From positions 1-40,190 of the forward strand of contig JAUWYL010000008.1 of assembly GCA_030615855.1 (NCBI GenBank): a DNA stretch of 40,190 nt. Direction: 5' to 3'. This document shows, in pieces, positions 1 through 8,662 of the stretch. The position numbers and the translations under genes are program-made. This stretch comes from a bacterium (GTDB taxonomy: Bacteria; UBP18; UBA7526). How positions within the stretch are numbered: position 1 is the stretch's first letter; every line of letters starts with the position of its first letter. The notes under the pieces are model-generated. The model was not told the DNA's origin, searched no databases, and worked only from the letters and a program-made list of their open reading frames with translations.

Positions 1-833
1 CTTATATGATCTGCGATGATGCGCAGCGTCAGATCCTTTATTTTATCCTGGCCATATCTTACCCCGGATAGAGAAGTAGTATAGTCAATAATTGGCTTCA
101 AGAGGTCGGTGTCAAAAGTATTCTCTTTCTCCTGGAGAATCGTGGCCAATCTCTCTAACCCCATTCCAGTATCGATGTTCTTCCTGGGCAGAGGTCTCAG
201 TCTTCCCTCATGGTCCCGGTTGTACTCCATGAAGACTAGGTTCCAGACCTCTAAGAATCTATCACAGTCACATCCTACACCACAGGTCGGTCTACCACAA
301 CTATACTTCTTCCCTCTATCGTAGATGATCTCAGAGCAGGGACCGCAGGGACCGGTGGGGCCGATGGCCCAGAAGTTATGCTCACTTCCCAACCTCACAA
401 TTCTACTCTTGGGGATCTTCTCCTCTTTATGCCAAATGTCGAAGGCCTGGTCATCCTCCTCATAGACCGAGACCCATAGCTTCTCTTTGGGAATCTTTAA
501 CTCTTTTGTCAGAAACTCCCAGGCCCATCTAATGGCTTCTTTCTTACCATAATCTCCAAAGGAGAAGTTCCCCAACATCTCAAAGAAGGTGTGGTGCCGG
601 GCGGTCTTTCCCACATTCTCAATATCATTCGTCCTTAAGCATCTCTGAGAGGTAGTCGCCCTCCTCAGATCTGGCTTTGTTTCTCCCGTAAAGATAGGCT
701 TGAAAGGGAGCATCCCGGCAATAGTCAATAGAACGCTTGGATCCTCAGGGATCAAGGAACCAGAGGGCTTGATAGTATGCCCTCGCTCCTTAAAGAATTC
801 TAAGAACCTCTCCCTTATCTCATTTCCCCTCAT
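1..833 (-). CDS. alaS: Alanine--tRNA ligase, N-terminal part (runs off left edge)
   Basis: Charges tRNA-Ala with alanine in the cytoplasm. Reading from the ATG at 833 gives 277 open codons to the window edge, so only the class II catalytic core is present. Visible are the N-terminal [15 protein letters not shown], the motif 2 region with [16 protein letters not shown] at about residues 79-94, the substrate-pocket segment [12 protein letters not shown], a cysteine-rich [13 protein letters not shown] insertion, and motif 3 [12 protein letters not shown]. The start overlaps the 3' end of recX by 14 nt (820-833), so translation is probably coupled. A recX-alaS order is familiar from recA-recX-alaS clusters, but recA is absent here. 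The identification is certain; the editing and C-terminal domains lie outside the window. Confidence 0.97.
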   Translation of the reverse strand, partial: MRGNEIRERFLEFFKERGHTIKPSGSLIPEDPSVLLTIAGMLPFKPIFTGETKPDLRRATTSQRCLRTNDIENVGKTARHHTFFEMLGNFSFGDYGKKEAIRWAWEFLTKELKIPKEKLWVSVYEEDDQAFDIWHKEEKIPKSRIVRLGSEHNFWAIGPTGPCGPCSEIIYDRGKKYSCGRPTCGVGCDCDRFLEVWNLVFMEYNRDHEGRLRPLPRKNIDTGMGLERLATILQEKENTFDTDLLKPIIDYTTSLSGVRYGQDKIKDLTLRIIADHI

Positions 834-1467
834 TCTCCGTCCCCTTTAACTCTTTCATGACTTCTTGGATGATATCGTAGGAGAAGCCCCTTCTCTGTAA
901 GAAGCCATAGAGCTTCCTCTTAGTAGTTACCTCATCTAAATTCTGGTAAGACCTCTTTAGTTTCCTCTGGGCAAGTTCGCGGGCCAACTTTATTTCTTCT
1001 TCTTCTCGGTAGTCATTCAGGATTTTCTCAATTAAATCCCTGTCAATACCTTTCTGGATGAGTTCCTGATAAAGTCTATATCTGCCCATGGGCCTGGTCT
1101 TTATTCTGCTCTCCACCCACATTCGAGCAAACTCTTTATCATTGAGAAACTTTAATCTCTTCAGGCTTTTGATTACTTCAAGGATAATTTTTGAAGAATA
1201 ATCCTTCTTCTTTAACCTATCCTGAATTTCCTTTATACTTCGCGGTCTATAGGAAAGGAGTTTAAAGGCATAGTCCTTTGCTCTTTTTATCTCCTCTTTA
1301 TGAAGGATCTCCTTTATTCTTTTCTTGTCTACTTCCTGGCCGACCTTGAGGCCTAAGACAGCGACAATCTCTTCATCCACCCCGCATAAGAATTCATTAT
1401 TTACAAAAATCGACCTTCTCTTGAAATGCCTCTTCTGAAGTTTGATATCTGTAATCTTACTCTTCAA
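820..1467 (-). CDS. recX: Regulatory protein RecX
   Basis: RecX binds RecA filaments and modulates recombination and the SOS response. The 215-residue product has the usual all-helical three-repeat layout: [20 protein letters not shown]-type repeat 1 at about residues 62-100, then [17 protein letters not shown] and [15 protein letters not shown], then a C-terminal repeat ending [16 protein letters not shown]. The first 50 residues (ITDIKLQKR...) match the N-terminal extension typical of Firmicute-type RecX, which supports the TTG start at 1467 despite a weak ribosome site. It overlaps the upstream OmpA-like gene by 11 nt and alaS by 14 nt, so the three are probably co-translated. recA itself is not nearby. 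Confidence 0.93.
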   Translation of the reverse strand: MKSKITDIKLQKRHFKRRSIFVNNEFLCGVDEEIVAVLGLKVGQEVDKKRIKEILHKEEIKRAKDYAFKLLSYRPRSIKEIQDRLKKKDYSSKIILEVIKSLKRLKFLNDKEFARMWVESRIKTRPMGRYRLYQELIQKGIDRDLIEKILNDYREEEEIKLARELAQRKLKRSYQNLDEVTTKRKLYGFLQRRGFSYDIIQEVMKELKGTENEGK

Positions 1468-2896
1468 TCCTGAGTTCTACCCTCTTCTTTTCTTTCTCTT
1501 CTTTAGCACTTAATTTAATCTTCTCTTCTGGAATTTTTGCTTCCTTGATTAAGTAATCAGCCACTTTCTTGGCTCTCCTTTGGGCCAGGCTGGTTCCTTT
1601 CCATAACCCCTTTTCACTTAAGGGATCGACATATCCTTCGATATGGAGGGGGGTGGCGGGATACTTTATTAAGAGGCGGGACAGGTCCACCAGTTTAGTA
1701 ATCGCTCCTTTGGCCAATCTGGCGCTTCCTTTGACAAACTCGATGGGAAGAAGGTAGATCTTAGACATCCCTTCTTTGGTGAAGACCAGTTTGGCCGCAG
1801 AACCAAAGGGACCAATGATCGTCTCCTGAACGGCCCTTATCAAAGCCTTGAGAAGTGCCGGACCGATTTTGAAGTCTGGATCGGTAATATCACCCTTTAC
1901 GGGAATATTCAATCTTATTTTTCCTTCATTATCTCTTAAGACGGTGGCCAGAGTAGCGGGGCCCATGCCCATCACCTTTATGAGGGAAGGTTTGGCGCCG
2001 AGGAGAGGCTGGAGTTCAAGCCCTTTGAATACCGCTCTATTCATACAATCCAATTCGTTCTTCTCGCATTCGAGTTCTGCCTCCAGGTCCATTTTCCCCC
2101 GCATTAATTTACATGAGGTGATCTCTCTCTGATAGGGAGCGAAGGGAAGGAGATCCAGATCTTTGACCTTCAAGTTTAGACAGAAATCAAAGGGCTCTCT
2201 GAATGAGTCAATGGTACCTCCTGCTTCTAAGGGGGTATTGTATAAATTGCCCGTTAGGTTATACTCTATTCCTGCTGGAATCCTTCCTGAGAGATTGGTC
2301 GCCTCTCCCCTTACCTCTCTTAACTCTGTAGTCAGCCCTTCTTCAGTTATCATTCCATCCTTGAAGATAATCTTCCCATCTTCTACTTTTGCCTTGAGCA
2401 TAATGAAAAACCATCGGGGCTTGCGATACTTCTTCCTCTTGGGAAGGTTCCACTTACCCTCACCATCTCTTTCGATGAAGAGTAGCGGTTCTTTAAAGAG
2501 CATATCATCCATTACTGTCTTCATCCTGAAGAGCTGGCGGAAGTAGAAACGGCCTTCTCCTTCCGGGCAGTAAAAAAGGGGCCTTTCGCTTATCTGGTTG
2601 GAACTTATTATCCTAAAGCCTTCAAGGCGCACTGTATCCTGGTAGATATTGGCCTCTACTTTATCTATTCGCACCCGAACAGTGAGGCGCTTCTCAATGT
2701 TATAGATGATGATCTGCTCTGTGATGAAGGCCGCAATGGAGTTAGCCTTTATGATGATAAGAATAAGAAGGACCAAGATAGCAACGAGAGTAAGTAGGCC
2801 CCCTATTTTCCTCCTAGGTTTTTTCCCCCTTCTCTTTTTCCTCTCTTTAACAAAGTACCACCTGCCAGTCTTTAAATCCTTCCTTAAGGGGTCCAT
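1457..2896 (-). CDS. AsmA/DUF748-like envelope protein with C-terminal OmpA-like domain
   Basis: This 479-residue protein has a basic cytoplasmic N-terminus (KKRRGKKPRRK), one membrane segment at about residues 32-49, a long periplasmic beta-rich region of the DUF748/AsmA type (for example LFIERDGEGKWNLP near 140), and an OmpA-like domain at about 405-479 ([33 protein letters not shown]). OmpA-like domains often bind peptidoglycan and AsmA-like proteins are linked to lipid movement across the periplasm, so it may anchor an inner-to-outer membrane bridge to the wall; that role is inferred. The ATG is preceded by AAGGA at a good distance. It is the last of three AsmA-like genes in a row and overlaps recX by 11 nt. 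Confidence 0.82.
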   Translation of the reverse strand: MDPLRKDLKTGRWYFVKERKKRRGKKPRRKIGGLLTLVAILVLLILIIIKANSIAAFITEQIIIYNIEKRLTVRVRIDKVEANIYQDTVRLEGFRIISSNQISERPLFYCPEGEGRFYFRQLFRMKTVMDDMLFKEPLLFIERDGEGKWNLPKRKKYRKPRWFFIMLKAKVEDGKIIFKDGMITEEGLTTELREVRGEATNLSGRIPAGIEYNLTGNLYNTPLEAGGTIDSFREPFDFCLNLKVKDLDLLPFAPYQREITSCKLMRGKMDLEAELECEKNELDCMNRAVFKGLELQPLLGAKPSLIKVMGMGPATLATVLRDNEGKIRLNIPVKGDITDPDFKIGPALLKALIRAVQETIIGPFGSAAKLVFTKEGMSKIYLLPIEFVKGSARLAKGAITKLVDLSRLLIKYPATPLHIEGYVDPLSEKGLWKGTSLAQRRAKKVADYLIKEAKIPEEKIKLSAKEEKEKKRVELRIEE

Positions 2897-2904
2897 ATCT
2901 TTCC

Positions 2905-2978
2905 TTCAGGTATTGTTTATTCGTGTAGATTCGTGTTTTGTTTATTACATTCTTGCCTAACAGTTCGTGTCTATTCGT
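2905..2978. repeat. Decamer word array between two AsmA-like genes
   Basis: The short spacer contains ATTCGTGT words at roughly 10-bp spacing (ATTCGTGTAG, ATTCGTGTTT, TTCGTGTCTA, TTCGTGTTAC). The same word family recurs at 8590-8660, and related ATCCGTG words occur at 30207-30245. No coding potential is evident. Confidence 0.7.
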
Positions 2979-2979
2979 G

Positions 2980-4536
2980 TTACTTCTTTTTGAAGAGTTC
3001 TCCCAGGCCCTTAATTACTTCCTTTGCTGCTTCGGCCTCTTCCTTGCCCACGGCCTTCTCCAGCTCTTCCTCTACTGTCTTCTCTATCGCCTTCTTGATC
3101 ATCTTCTCCCATTTGGGCTGAAACTTGGGGTCCTGGATTGTTCCCTTTAGTTCAAAGGGCAATAAGGCATTCCCTTCTTCGTCTTTCAACTGAACCGGGA
3201 CATTTGAGGACTTGATGAGTTTGGGAGTGGTTTTTAGTGTAATGTCGAAATCGAGCCTGCCCAGCAGGGAGTAAGACCCTTGGGCAGATATTTTCATTAA
3301 GTCACTATCCAGTTTGAAATCCTCAGTCGTAATCTTGGCTTCTCTTAGGTCGAAGTGGCCGCCCAGGCTATTATAGGGAATCTCTACTAAGGAAGGAATG
3401 GGAAGGACATGGGAGAGAAAGCTTAGACATTTCTTCTGTAAGGGCAGACCGCTTATCCTTCCTTTAGAAAGATTTACAAACCCCTTTCCCTTGGCATTCT
3501 TGACCAATCTCTTTCCCCTCCCCTTTGCCTCTATCTCCAGATCAGTGGCCAGGGTTCCATAGACCATATCCTTCATTGTGGTAAGAGAAGAGAGAAGATC
3601 GTTTATGTTCATCTTCTCTATCTTTGCTTTCAAGTCATATTCTGTTTTCTTGAGATCGATCTTTGCTTCTGCCTTCAATTCTCCCTGACAGGTTAGGACC
3701 TTTAGACTCTCTATAGTAAGCAGATTGTTTCTGAACTCATAAGGGATTTCCAGTTTAGAGATCTTCAGGGGTTTCTTCGTGGTAGGATTCATCTGGGCAG
3801 TCAAATCATTCAGGCTTATCCTTCCCTTTGAGGCAAACCCTTCCTTCATCTCAATGCTGGAAGTTAAATCGATGCCGGTCTTTAAAGACTTGAGGGCTGC
3901 CTTGCTCCTATCCTCAAGAGAAACCTCCCCCTTCTTAATAGCAATTTGAGAGATGGTCAGAGCCAAACGCTTCTTTGCCTTCTCTTCTTCTGTGGCAGCA
4001 TAGGCGTAGGAAGTAAACAATTTAGGTTGTTCGCCAGTTTGCCAGTTTGCCAGTTTGCCAGTTTCTTCGCCCACCTGCTCACTTTCCCACCTGCCTGCCC
4101 CGTTGGAAGCCAAAGGTTTTCCTTCGGGGCTCACTTTCTCTGTGCCCTCTGTGGTTGCAATGCCAGAGAAGTTCCAAACACCCTTCCTATTCCTCTCCAA
4201 AAGGATCTTTGGCTCAAGTAGAATGACCTTTTTAATGACCAGTTCCCTATGGAGCAGGGGAAGGAGTTCATACTTGACCACAATCCTCTTTCCGGAAAAG
4301 ATAGGCTCTTTGGCAAAGCCTTTCTTATTGGCCACTGTCACCTTATCCAACCTTATGCCTCGTAGAAGGACAATCCTCACTCGTTCAATGTTCACTTCCC
4401 GGCCCAAGATGGGCTTCGCCTTTGTTAAGGCCAGGTCCTTCAGTTTTGGCGACGTGATGGGAATGGTGCAGAGCAAGACGATAAGAACAACAATCACCCC
4501 AACAATAATACCTCCGATTTTAACCGGTTTTTTCAT
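2980..4536 (-). CDS. AsmA family protein (518 aa)
   Basis: AsmA-family proteins are inner-membrane-anchored, groove-forming periplasmic proteins implicated in phospholipid traffic to the outer membrane and in outer-membrane assembly. A single membrane helix lies at residues 8-27, followed by the AsmA N-domain (LGREVNIERVRIVLLRGIRL) and the C-terminal AsmA region (KGFVNLSKGRISGLPLQKK, then LDFDITLKTTPKLI at about 425-440). The last 90 residues closely resemble those of the neighbouring 4712-7234 gene (KAVGKEEAEAAKEVIKGLG), so the two are paralogues. GGAGGG six nt upstream supports the ATG at 4536. Residues about 127-175 are an oddly simple linker with an octamer DNA repeat (GCCAGTTT) encoding KLANWQTGEQ. 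The AYAA near 178 suggests low-complexity sequence rather than a signal cleavage site. Confidence 0.88.
   Translation of the reverse strand: MKKPVKIGGIIVGVIVVLIVLLCTIPITSPKLKDLALTKAKPILGREVNIERVRIVLLRGIRLDKVTVANKKGFAKEPIFSGKRIVVKYELLPLLHRELVIKKVILLEPKILLERNRKGVWNFSGIATTEGTEKVSPEGKPLASNGAGRWESEQVGEETGKLANWQTGEQPKLFTSYAYAATEEEKAKKRLALTISQIAIKKGEVSLEDRSKAALKSLKTGIDLTSSIEMKEGFASKGRISLNDLTAQMNPTTKKPLKISKLEIPYEFRNNLLTIESLKVLTCQGELKAEAKIDLKKTEYDLKAKIEKMNINDLLSSLTTMKDMVYGTLATDLEIEAKGRGKRLVKNAKGKGFVNLSKGRISGLPLQKKCLSFLSHVLPIPSLVEIPYNSLGGHFDLREAKITTEDFKLDSDLMKISAQGSYSLLGRLDFDITLKTTPKLIKSSNVPVQLKDEEGNALLPFELKGTIQDPKFQPKWEKMIKKAIEKTVEEELEKAVGKEEAEAAKEVIKGLGELFKKK
4024..4072. repeat. In-frame octamer tandem repeat in the AsmA linker
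   Basis: Four near-perfect copies of GCCAGTTT lie head to tail inside the AsmA-like gene 2980-4536. The period is 8 nt, so the frame shifts in each unit yet stays open; the encoded stretch is ETGKLANWQTGEQ. Replication slippage could change its copy number. Confidence 0.85.
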
Positions 4537-4546
4537 CTCTTTCCCT

Positions 4547-4705
4547 CCTTAGTACTAGGTTGGTTACGGTTAAGGTTACGATGCCCGTTTCGTCTCTCGG
4601 TTACGGTTACGTCATTACCTAACCCTTTGACGTTACCGATACGGGCTTCGTTGCCCTAATTCTTTAACGTAACCTTTAGCTTATTCGTATCTTTTCAGGT
4701 TACTT
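4547..4705. repeat. Nested inverted word array between AsmA paralogues
   Basis: The 175-nt spacer is made of GGTTAC/GGTTAA words (period about 6), with matching GTAACC words on the far side that can pair back. It includes ACGGGCTTCGTTGCC (about 4641-4655), whose reverse complement recurs near 13782-13796 beside waaF. No gene or clear promoter was seen. Confidence 0.7.
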
Positions 4706-4711
4706 CTGCGT

Positions 4712-7234
4712 TTATTCTTTTTTCTTTTTAAAGAGATCCCCAATACCTTTGATTACTTCCTTAATTGCTTCGGCCTCTTCTTTGCCTACTGCCTTTTCTA
4801 ATTGTTTTTCTGCCTCGGTCCTGATTGCCTTTTCTATCATCCTCTCCCATTTGGGTATGAATTTAGGTTTCTGGGTAGTGCCCGTTAACCTAAAGGGAAT
4901 GACTACATTTCCTCTTTCGTCTTTCAGGTGAGGTGGTATAGGAGAGGCACCGATCAAGAAGGGAGTGGGCTTAACCATGACATCAAAGTCCAGCCTTCCA
5001 TCGAGGAAGTAACTCCCAGAAGCCAAGACTTTCATCTCCTTACCATCCAGATTGAAGTCGTTTGTCTTCACTTCTCCTCCTGCCAAGTTAAAGTGGCCGG
5101 AGAGGCTATCATAGTGAATCTCTTTTATCTCTGGTATCTGAAGAATGCCCAATAAGAACCTAATGAGTTCCTTCTGGATGGTGACGCCAGTAATTTTCCC
5201 ATTAACGAGATTCAGATAGCCCTTTCCCGAGGCATTCCTCTCTAAATCCTTTTGGTCTGTTCCTTTACCGCTAATCTCTAAATCCAATCCTAAAGTGCCA
5301 TAAAACTTATCCTTCAGATTAGTATTGGCGGTCAAGAGTTTATTTAGGTCAATTTCCTTAGCATCGGCCTTTAGGGAATACCCCAATTTTTTAGGGTTAG
5401 ATAGATTCAAGCTGCCAGAGGCATTGAAGTTCCCCTGATAGAGGTTGGTCTTGAGGGATTTGATAGTGAGTAACTTTTTCGCCAATTGGAAATTATAGTT
5501 TAAGTCAGTATTTGACAGTTTTAGTTTATCAACCTTGAGTTGGGAAATGCCAATATCTCCAGCAAGATTTATCTTCTTTGTGGGACCAGTTATCCTGGTA
5601 TTTAGAGAGGCGATTCCCTCTATAACTGGTCCTTTCTTCGCTCCGGGCTTAGCAGTGATATTGGCCAGTTCACTCAGGATCAATTTATCTGAGGTCAGAA
5701 GAATATCCAATTGTGGTTTCCTGAAGTTAATAATCTGGCCCTTCAGGGCCAGATGGGAACTTCCCAGATTGGCGGAGAGTCTTGGAATATCGATGTTCTT
5801 TTTATCGAACTTTATACTTGACTTTATATTGCTCAAAGGCTGCTTGAGTTTGGCATACTTAATGGTATCATTATTCAGGTTGAGCACTCCATCTATCTCA
5901 AGCTCCTTCAGTTTCCCTTTTAGGTTGGCTCTCAGGTCAATGGTCCCTTCTGCCTCAATCTCTTTTAGAATGGGTGCCTTAACAAAAGAAGAGGCAAGGC
6001 TCTTTGCTTTCTTTAGTGGAATTTGGTCAGTAGAAAGAGAGAGATTTAACATCTTCTCCTTTTTGAAGTCGTTTATCTTGCCTTTAGCATTTAGGGATAT
6101 CTCCTCTATCTTCACATTCAATCTTATTATATCAATATCACTCTTTTCTAGGTCGATCCCTAAATCATGGTCTATAGAAAAACTCTCTAATTTTATGGGC
6201 AAAGGAACTCTTCTGGTCATGATGAAAACAAGATTGTTTAAAGCAATTTTTCCAGAAGAAGATATTTTCTCCTTTCCCCTTAATCCCACATCTAAACCGA
6301 TATCCAACTTTGCGCTCTGAAGTTTCCCAGGAAGGAAGGATTTATAGTAGGGAGCGAAATAGATTAAATTGAGGTCGTCAATATCTATTCTGGCATCTAT
6401 ATCCATCTTATCCTTAAGGGTAAAGGGATTGAGAGAGGCCTTTATCTTTAGAGGTGAAGCCATCTCTTCCGGGATACTTAAAGCGATATCGAAGTCTGCT
6501 TTCTCTTTCTGCGAGATATTGCTTACCAGGATATTGAGGTCTTCTACGGTTATCACCTGAGGGATAACCTCATCATTAAAGATTATCCTCCCCTTCTGAA
6601 TGACAATACTAGAAACAGTAACAGCCATCTTTTTTGGTTTATCTTCTCCAGTGGCAGCATAGGCTAAACGCTGATGGCCGCTGATTTTTGGCGCAGATGC
6701 CGGATGCGCTTCGCCCTGAACCATATGGTTCAGGGCTTCGCTGGCATCCGAGAGAGCATGAATATCAAGCAATGACCGCTGATATCTGCGTAAATCTGCG
6801 CTTTGATCTGCGGTCATCTGCGTCTTGCCAAGATCGGAGAAGCTCCACCTGCCCTCTTTATCTCTCTCAATAAGTATCTGGGGCTTAACCAGAACAACCT
6901 TCTTGATGACCAATTCCTTATGAATTAGAGGAAGGAGGGCATATTTAACTACCATCTTATCCGTCTTGAAGAGGGGAGTTTTAGAGAAGTCCTCATGGTT
7001 GGCGATCTCGATATTCTCAAATGCCCCTCCCCTTAAGAGATAGAGCTGGAAGTCTCCTATGCTCACCTTGCGGCCCAACTTAACCTCTACCTTGGCTAAG
7101 ACCTCATCCAAAGAGATTCCAAACTTAGAGAGCATCTTCGGTGAAATGGGAACTAAAGTAACAACTACCCCAACAGCAACAATAAGGATTAAGATGATAC
7201 TTAGAGTAATTTTCAACCATTTTTTTCTTCTCAT
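4712..7234 (-). CDS. AsmA family protein, large paralogue (840 aa)
   Basis: This is a large AsmA-like periplasmic protein with one N-terminal membrane helix (ITLSIILILIVAVGVVVTL), an AsmA N-domain, a long middle of repeated beta-strand segments (for example GKIALNNLVF, GVLNLNNDTIKYA, GSLNLSNPKKLG) and the conserved AsmA C-terminal region (GYLNLVNGKITGVTIQKEL). Such beta-groove proteins are thought to carry lipids between membranes. I prefer the ATG at 7234: AAGGAAG lies six nt upstream and the N-terminus then matches the paralogue. An upstream ATG at 7291 overlaps the dehydrogenase stop (TGATG) but has no ribosome site. About 55 residues (positions 137-191) between the N-domain and AYAAT are a word-repeat linker at the same place as in the paralogue at 2980-4536. 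Confidence 0.88.
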   Translation of the reverse strand: MRRKKWLKITLSIILILIVAVGVVVTLVPISPKMLSKFGISLDEVLAKVEVKLGRKVSIGDFQLYLLRGGAFENIEIANHEDFSKTPLFKTDKMVVKYALLPLIHKELVIKKVVLVKPQILIERDKEGRWSFSDLGKTQMTADQSADLRRYQRSLLDIHALSDASEALNHMVQGEAHPASAPKISGHQRLAYAATGEDKPKKMAVTVSSIVIQKGRIIFNDEVIPQVITVEDLNILVSNISQKEKADFDIALSIPEEMASPLKIKASLNPFTLKDKMDIDARIDIDDLNLIYFAPYYKSFLPGKLQSAKLDIGLDVGLRGKEKISSSGKIALNNLVFIMTRRVPLPIKLESFSIDHDLGIDLEKSDIDIIRLNVKIEEISLNAKGKINDFKKEKMLNLSLSTDQIPLKKAKSLASSFVKAPILKEIEAEGTIDLRANLKGKLKELEIDGVLNLNNDTIKYAKLKQPLSNIKSSIKFDKKNIDIPRLSANLGSSHLALKGQIINFRKPQLDILLTSDKLILSELANITAKPGAKKGPVIEGIASLNTRITGPTKKINLAGDIGISQLKVDKLKLSNTDLNYNFQLAKKLLTIKSLKTNLYQGNFNASGSLNLSNPKKLGYSLKADAKEIDLNKLLTANTNLKDKFYGTLGLDLEISGKGTDQKDLERNASGKGYLNLVNGKITGVTIQKELIRFLLGILQIPEIKEIHYDSLSGHFNLAGGEVKTNDFNLDGKEMKVLASGSYFLDGRLDFDVMVKPTPFLIGASPIPPHLKDERGNVVIPFRLTGTTQKPKFIPKWERMIEKAIRTEAEKQLEKAVGKEEAEAIKEVIKGIGDLFKKKKE
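6665..6832. repeat. Word-repeat insertion with 22-bp perfect palindrome inside the AsmA gene
   Basis: Within the coding region, TCTGCG words at roughly 10-bp spacing (6785-6832) lie beside a perfect 22-bp palindrome at 6714-6735 (CCCTGAACCAT and its complement). GGATGC/GGCATCC arms extend the palindrome into a larger imperfect hairpin. The reading frame stays open. The TCTGCGG words recur in the lolD tail at 38705-38758. Confidence 0.85.
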
Positions 7235-7290
7235 TCTTCTTCCTTTTTCTGCCCGCTCTACTCCATAGTTTAATGCTTTTTTATTAAACA

Positions 7291-8568
7291 TCAGAGTTTA
7301 ACAATTTTTCTATTCTTTATTCCCTTTGTTGCATTCCGGCTATCAATGATCAATCTGGCCCTCTTCACGATCTCAGGATAATTAAAAGCAGCGTGATCGG
7401 TAGCAATGACTACGCAATCTTGTCTTTCTAATAGAGGGGCTTTCTGGGATCTGAACACCTTTCCATCCAATCTTAGTTTAGGAACGTGGGGATCATGATA
7501 ACTGACCTTTACCCCTTTCTTCTCTAATATCCTGATGACGTCTAGGGCGGGTGACTCCCTGGTATCTGAGACATCTCTTTTGTAGGCCACTCCTAAGATT
7601 AAGACCCTTGAACCTTTGAGGGCTTTCTTTTTCTTATTCAGAGCATCTTCTATTCTTTGGACCAGAAACTCGGGCATCTTGCTATTGATCTCACCCGCCA
7701 GTTCGATGAAGCGGGCACAGAAGTCCAGAGTCTTTAACTTCCAGGAGAGGTAATGGGGATCAACGGGGAGGCAGTGACCTCCCAATCCTGGACCAGGATA
7801 GAAGGGCATGAAGCCGAAGGGTTTTGTCTTAGCAGCCTCAATCACCTCCCAGACATCTATGTCCAGCCGATGACACATCAAAGCGATCTCATTCACCAGG
7901 CCAATATTTACACTGCGGAAGGTGTTCTCTAAGAGTTTAACCATCTCGGCTATCTCAGTTGAGGAGACAATAATAACTTCGCCTACGATCTCTTTGTACA
8001 GAGCCTTAGCCAATCGGGCACACCCTTTGGTAATTCCTGAGACTATCTTGGGGGTATTTTTTAAGGTATATTTTTTATTGCCAGGATCGATCCTTTCTGG
8101 AGAAAAGGCAAGATAAAATCTCTTCCTGGTTTCTTTCAGGATGGGAAGTATGACCTCCCTGGTAGTACCAGGATAGGTAGTGCTTTCTAAGATAATCAGC
8201 TGATTATTCTTCAAGTATTTGGCAATCTTTTTTGTAGCAGAGACGACATACGAGATATCGGGATCCTTTGTCTTTCTCAAAGGAGTGGGAACACAGATGA
8301 TAATCACATCCAGTCCCTTTAGGGCTTTAAAGTCAGAGGTGGGTTTTAAAGACCCCTTCTTTATTAGCTGGGCTACCTCTTTTCTCCCCACATCTTCAAT
8401 ATAATGCCTTCCCATTTTGATGCGCTTTATCCTTTCTCTGTCAATATCTATTCCGGTTACCTTAAATCCTGCCCGAGCAAACTCACAGGCCAAGGGGAGA
8501 CCGACATATCCCAAGCCCAAAATTCCGATCCTGGCCTTTCTCTTAACAATCTTCTCCTTTAAACTCAT
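7291..8568 (-). CDS. UDP-N-acetyl-hexosamine 6-dehydrogenase (WbpA/WecC-type)
   Basis: An NAD-dependent nucleotide-sugar dehydrogenase that oxidises C6 of a UDP-N-acetylhexosamine twice to give the uronic acid, a precursor for surface polysaccharides. The Rossmann motif GILGLGYVGLP is at residues 15-25, the catalytic cysteine is C266 in GPGLGGHCLPVDPHYL, and KLLENTFR near 211-218 supplies the conserved lysine and asparagine. The length of 425 fits the WbpA/TviB/WecC branch better than UDP-glucose dehydrogenase. AAGGAGG precedes the ATG. The stop TGA shares a base with an ATG (TGATG) at the start of the AsmA frame. The exact sugar cannot be told from sequence, and no epimerase or aminotransferase partner is visible, so no symbol is given. 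Confidence 0.9.
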   Translation of the reverse strand: MSLKEKIVKRKARIGILGLGYVGLPLACEFARAGFKVTGIDIDRERIKRIKMGRHYIEDVGRKEVAQLIKKGSLKPTSDFKALKGLDVIIICVPTPLRKTKDPDISYVVSATKKIAKYLKNNQLIILESTTYPGTTREVILPILKETRKRFYLAFSPERIDPGNKKYTLKNTPKIVSGITKGCARLAKALYKEIVGEVIIVSSTEIAEMVKLLENTFRSVNIGLVNEIALMCHRLDIDVWEVIEAAKTKPFGFMPFYPGPGLGGHCLPVDPHYLSWKLKTLDFCARFIELAGEINSKMPEFLVQRIEDALNKKKKALKGSRVLILGVAYKRDVSDTRESPALDVIRILEKKGVKVSYHDPHVPKLRLDGKVFRSQKAPLLERQDCVVIATDHAAFNYPEIVKRARLIIDSRNATKGIKNRKIVKL

Positions 8569-8584
8569 ATTGCCTCCTTATGCA

Positions 8585-8662
8585 ATATTTTTGTTCGTGT
8601 AGTTTCGTGTGTTATTTTGCTCACATTCTATTTTGCCTTTTTGTGTTGTTTCGTGTTTTCTT
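8585..8662. repeat. Decamer CGTGT word array running into the kinase 3' end
   Basis: TTCGTGTAGT and TTCGTGTGTT words fill the spacer and continue past 8621, where they encode the C-terminal KKTRNNTKRQNRM tail of the kinase. The array belongs to the same family as 2905-2978. Confidence 0.7.

Noticed and set aside
5535-6320. Long plus-strand open frame (261 codons) opposite the AsmA gene
   Set aside because: It lies wholly antisense to a well-supported AsmA gene, has no recognisable motif or ribosome site, and similar antisense frames occur opposite many genes here because of the codon use.
7291-8568. UDP-glucose 6-dehydrogenase (Ugd)
   Set aside because: The GPGLGGHCLPVDPHYL active site and the overall motifs fit the WbpA/WecC branch that acts on N-acetylated sugars better than Ugd.
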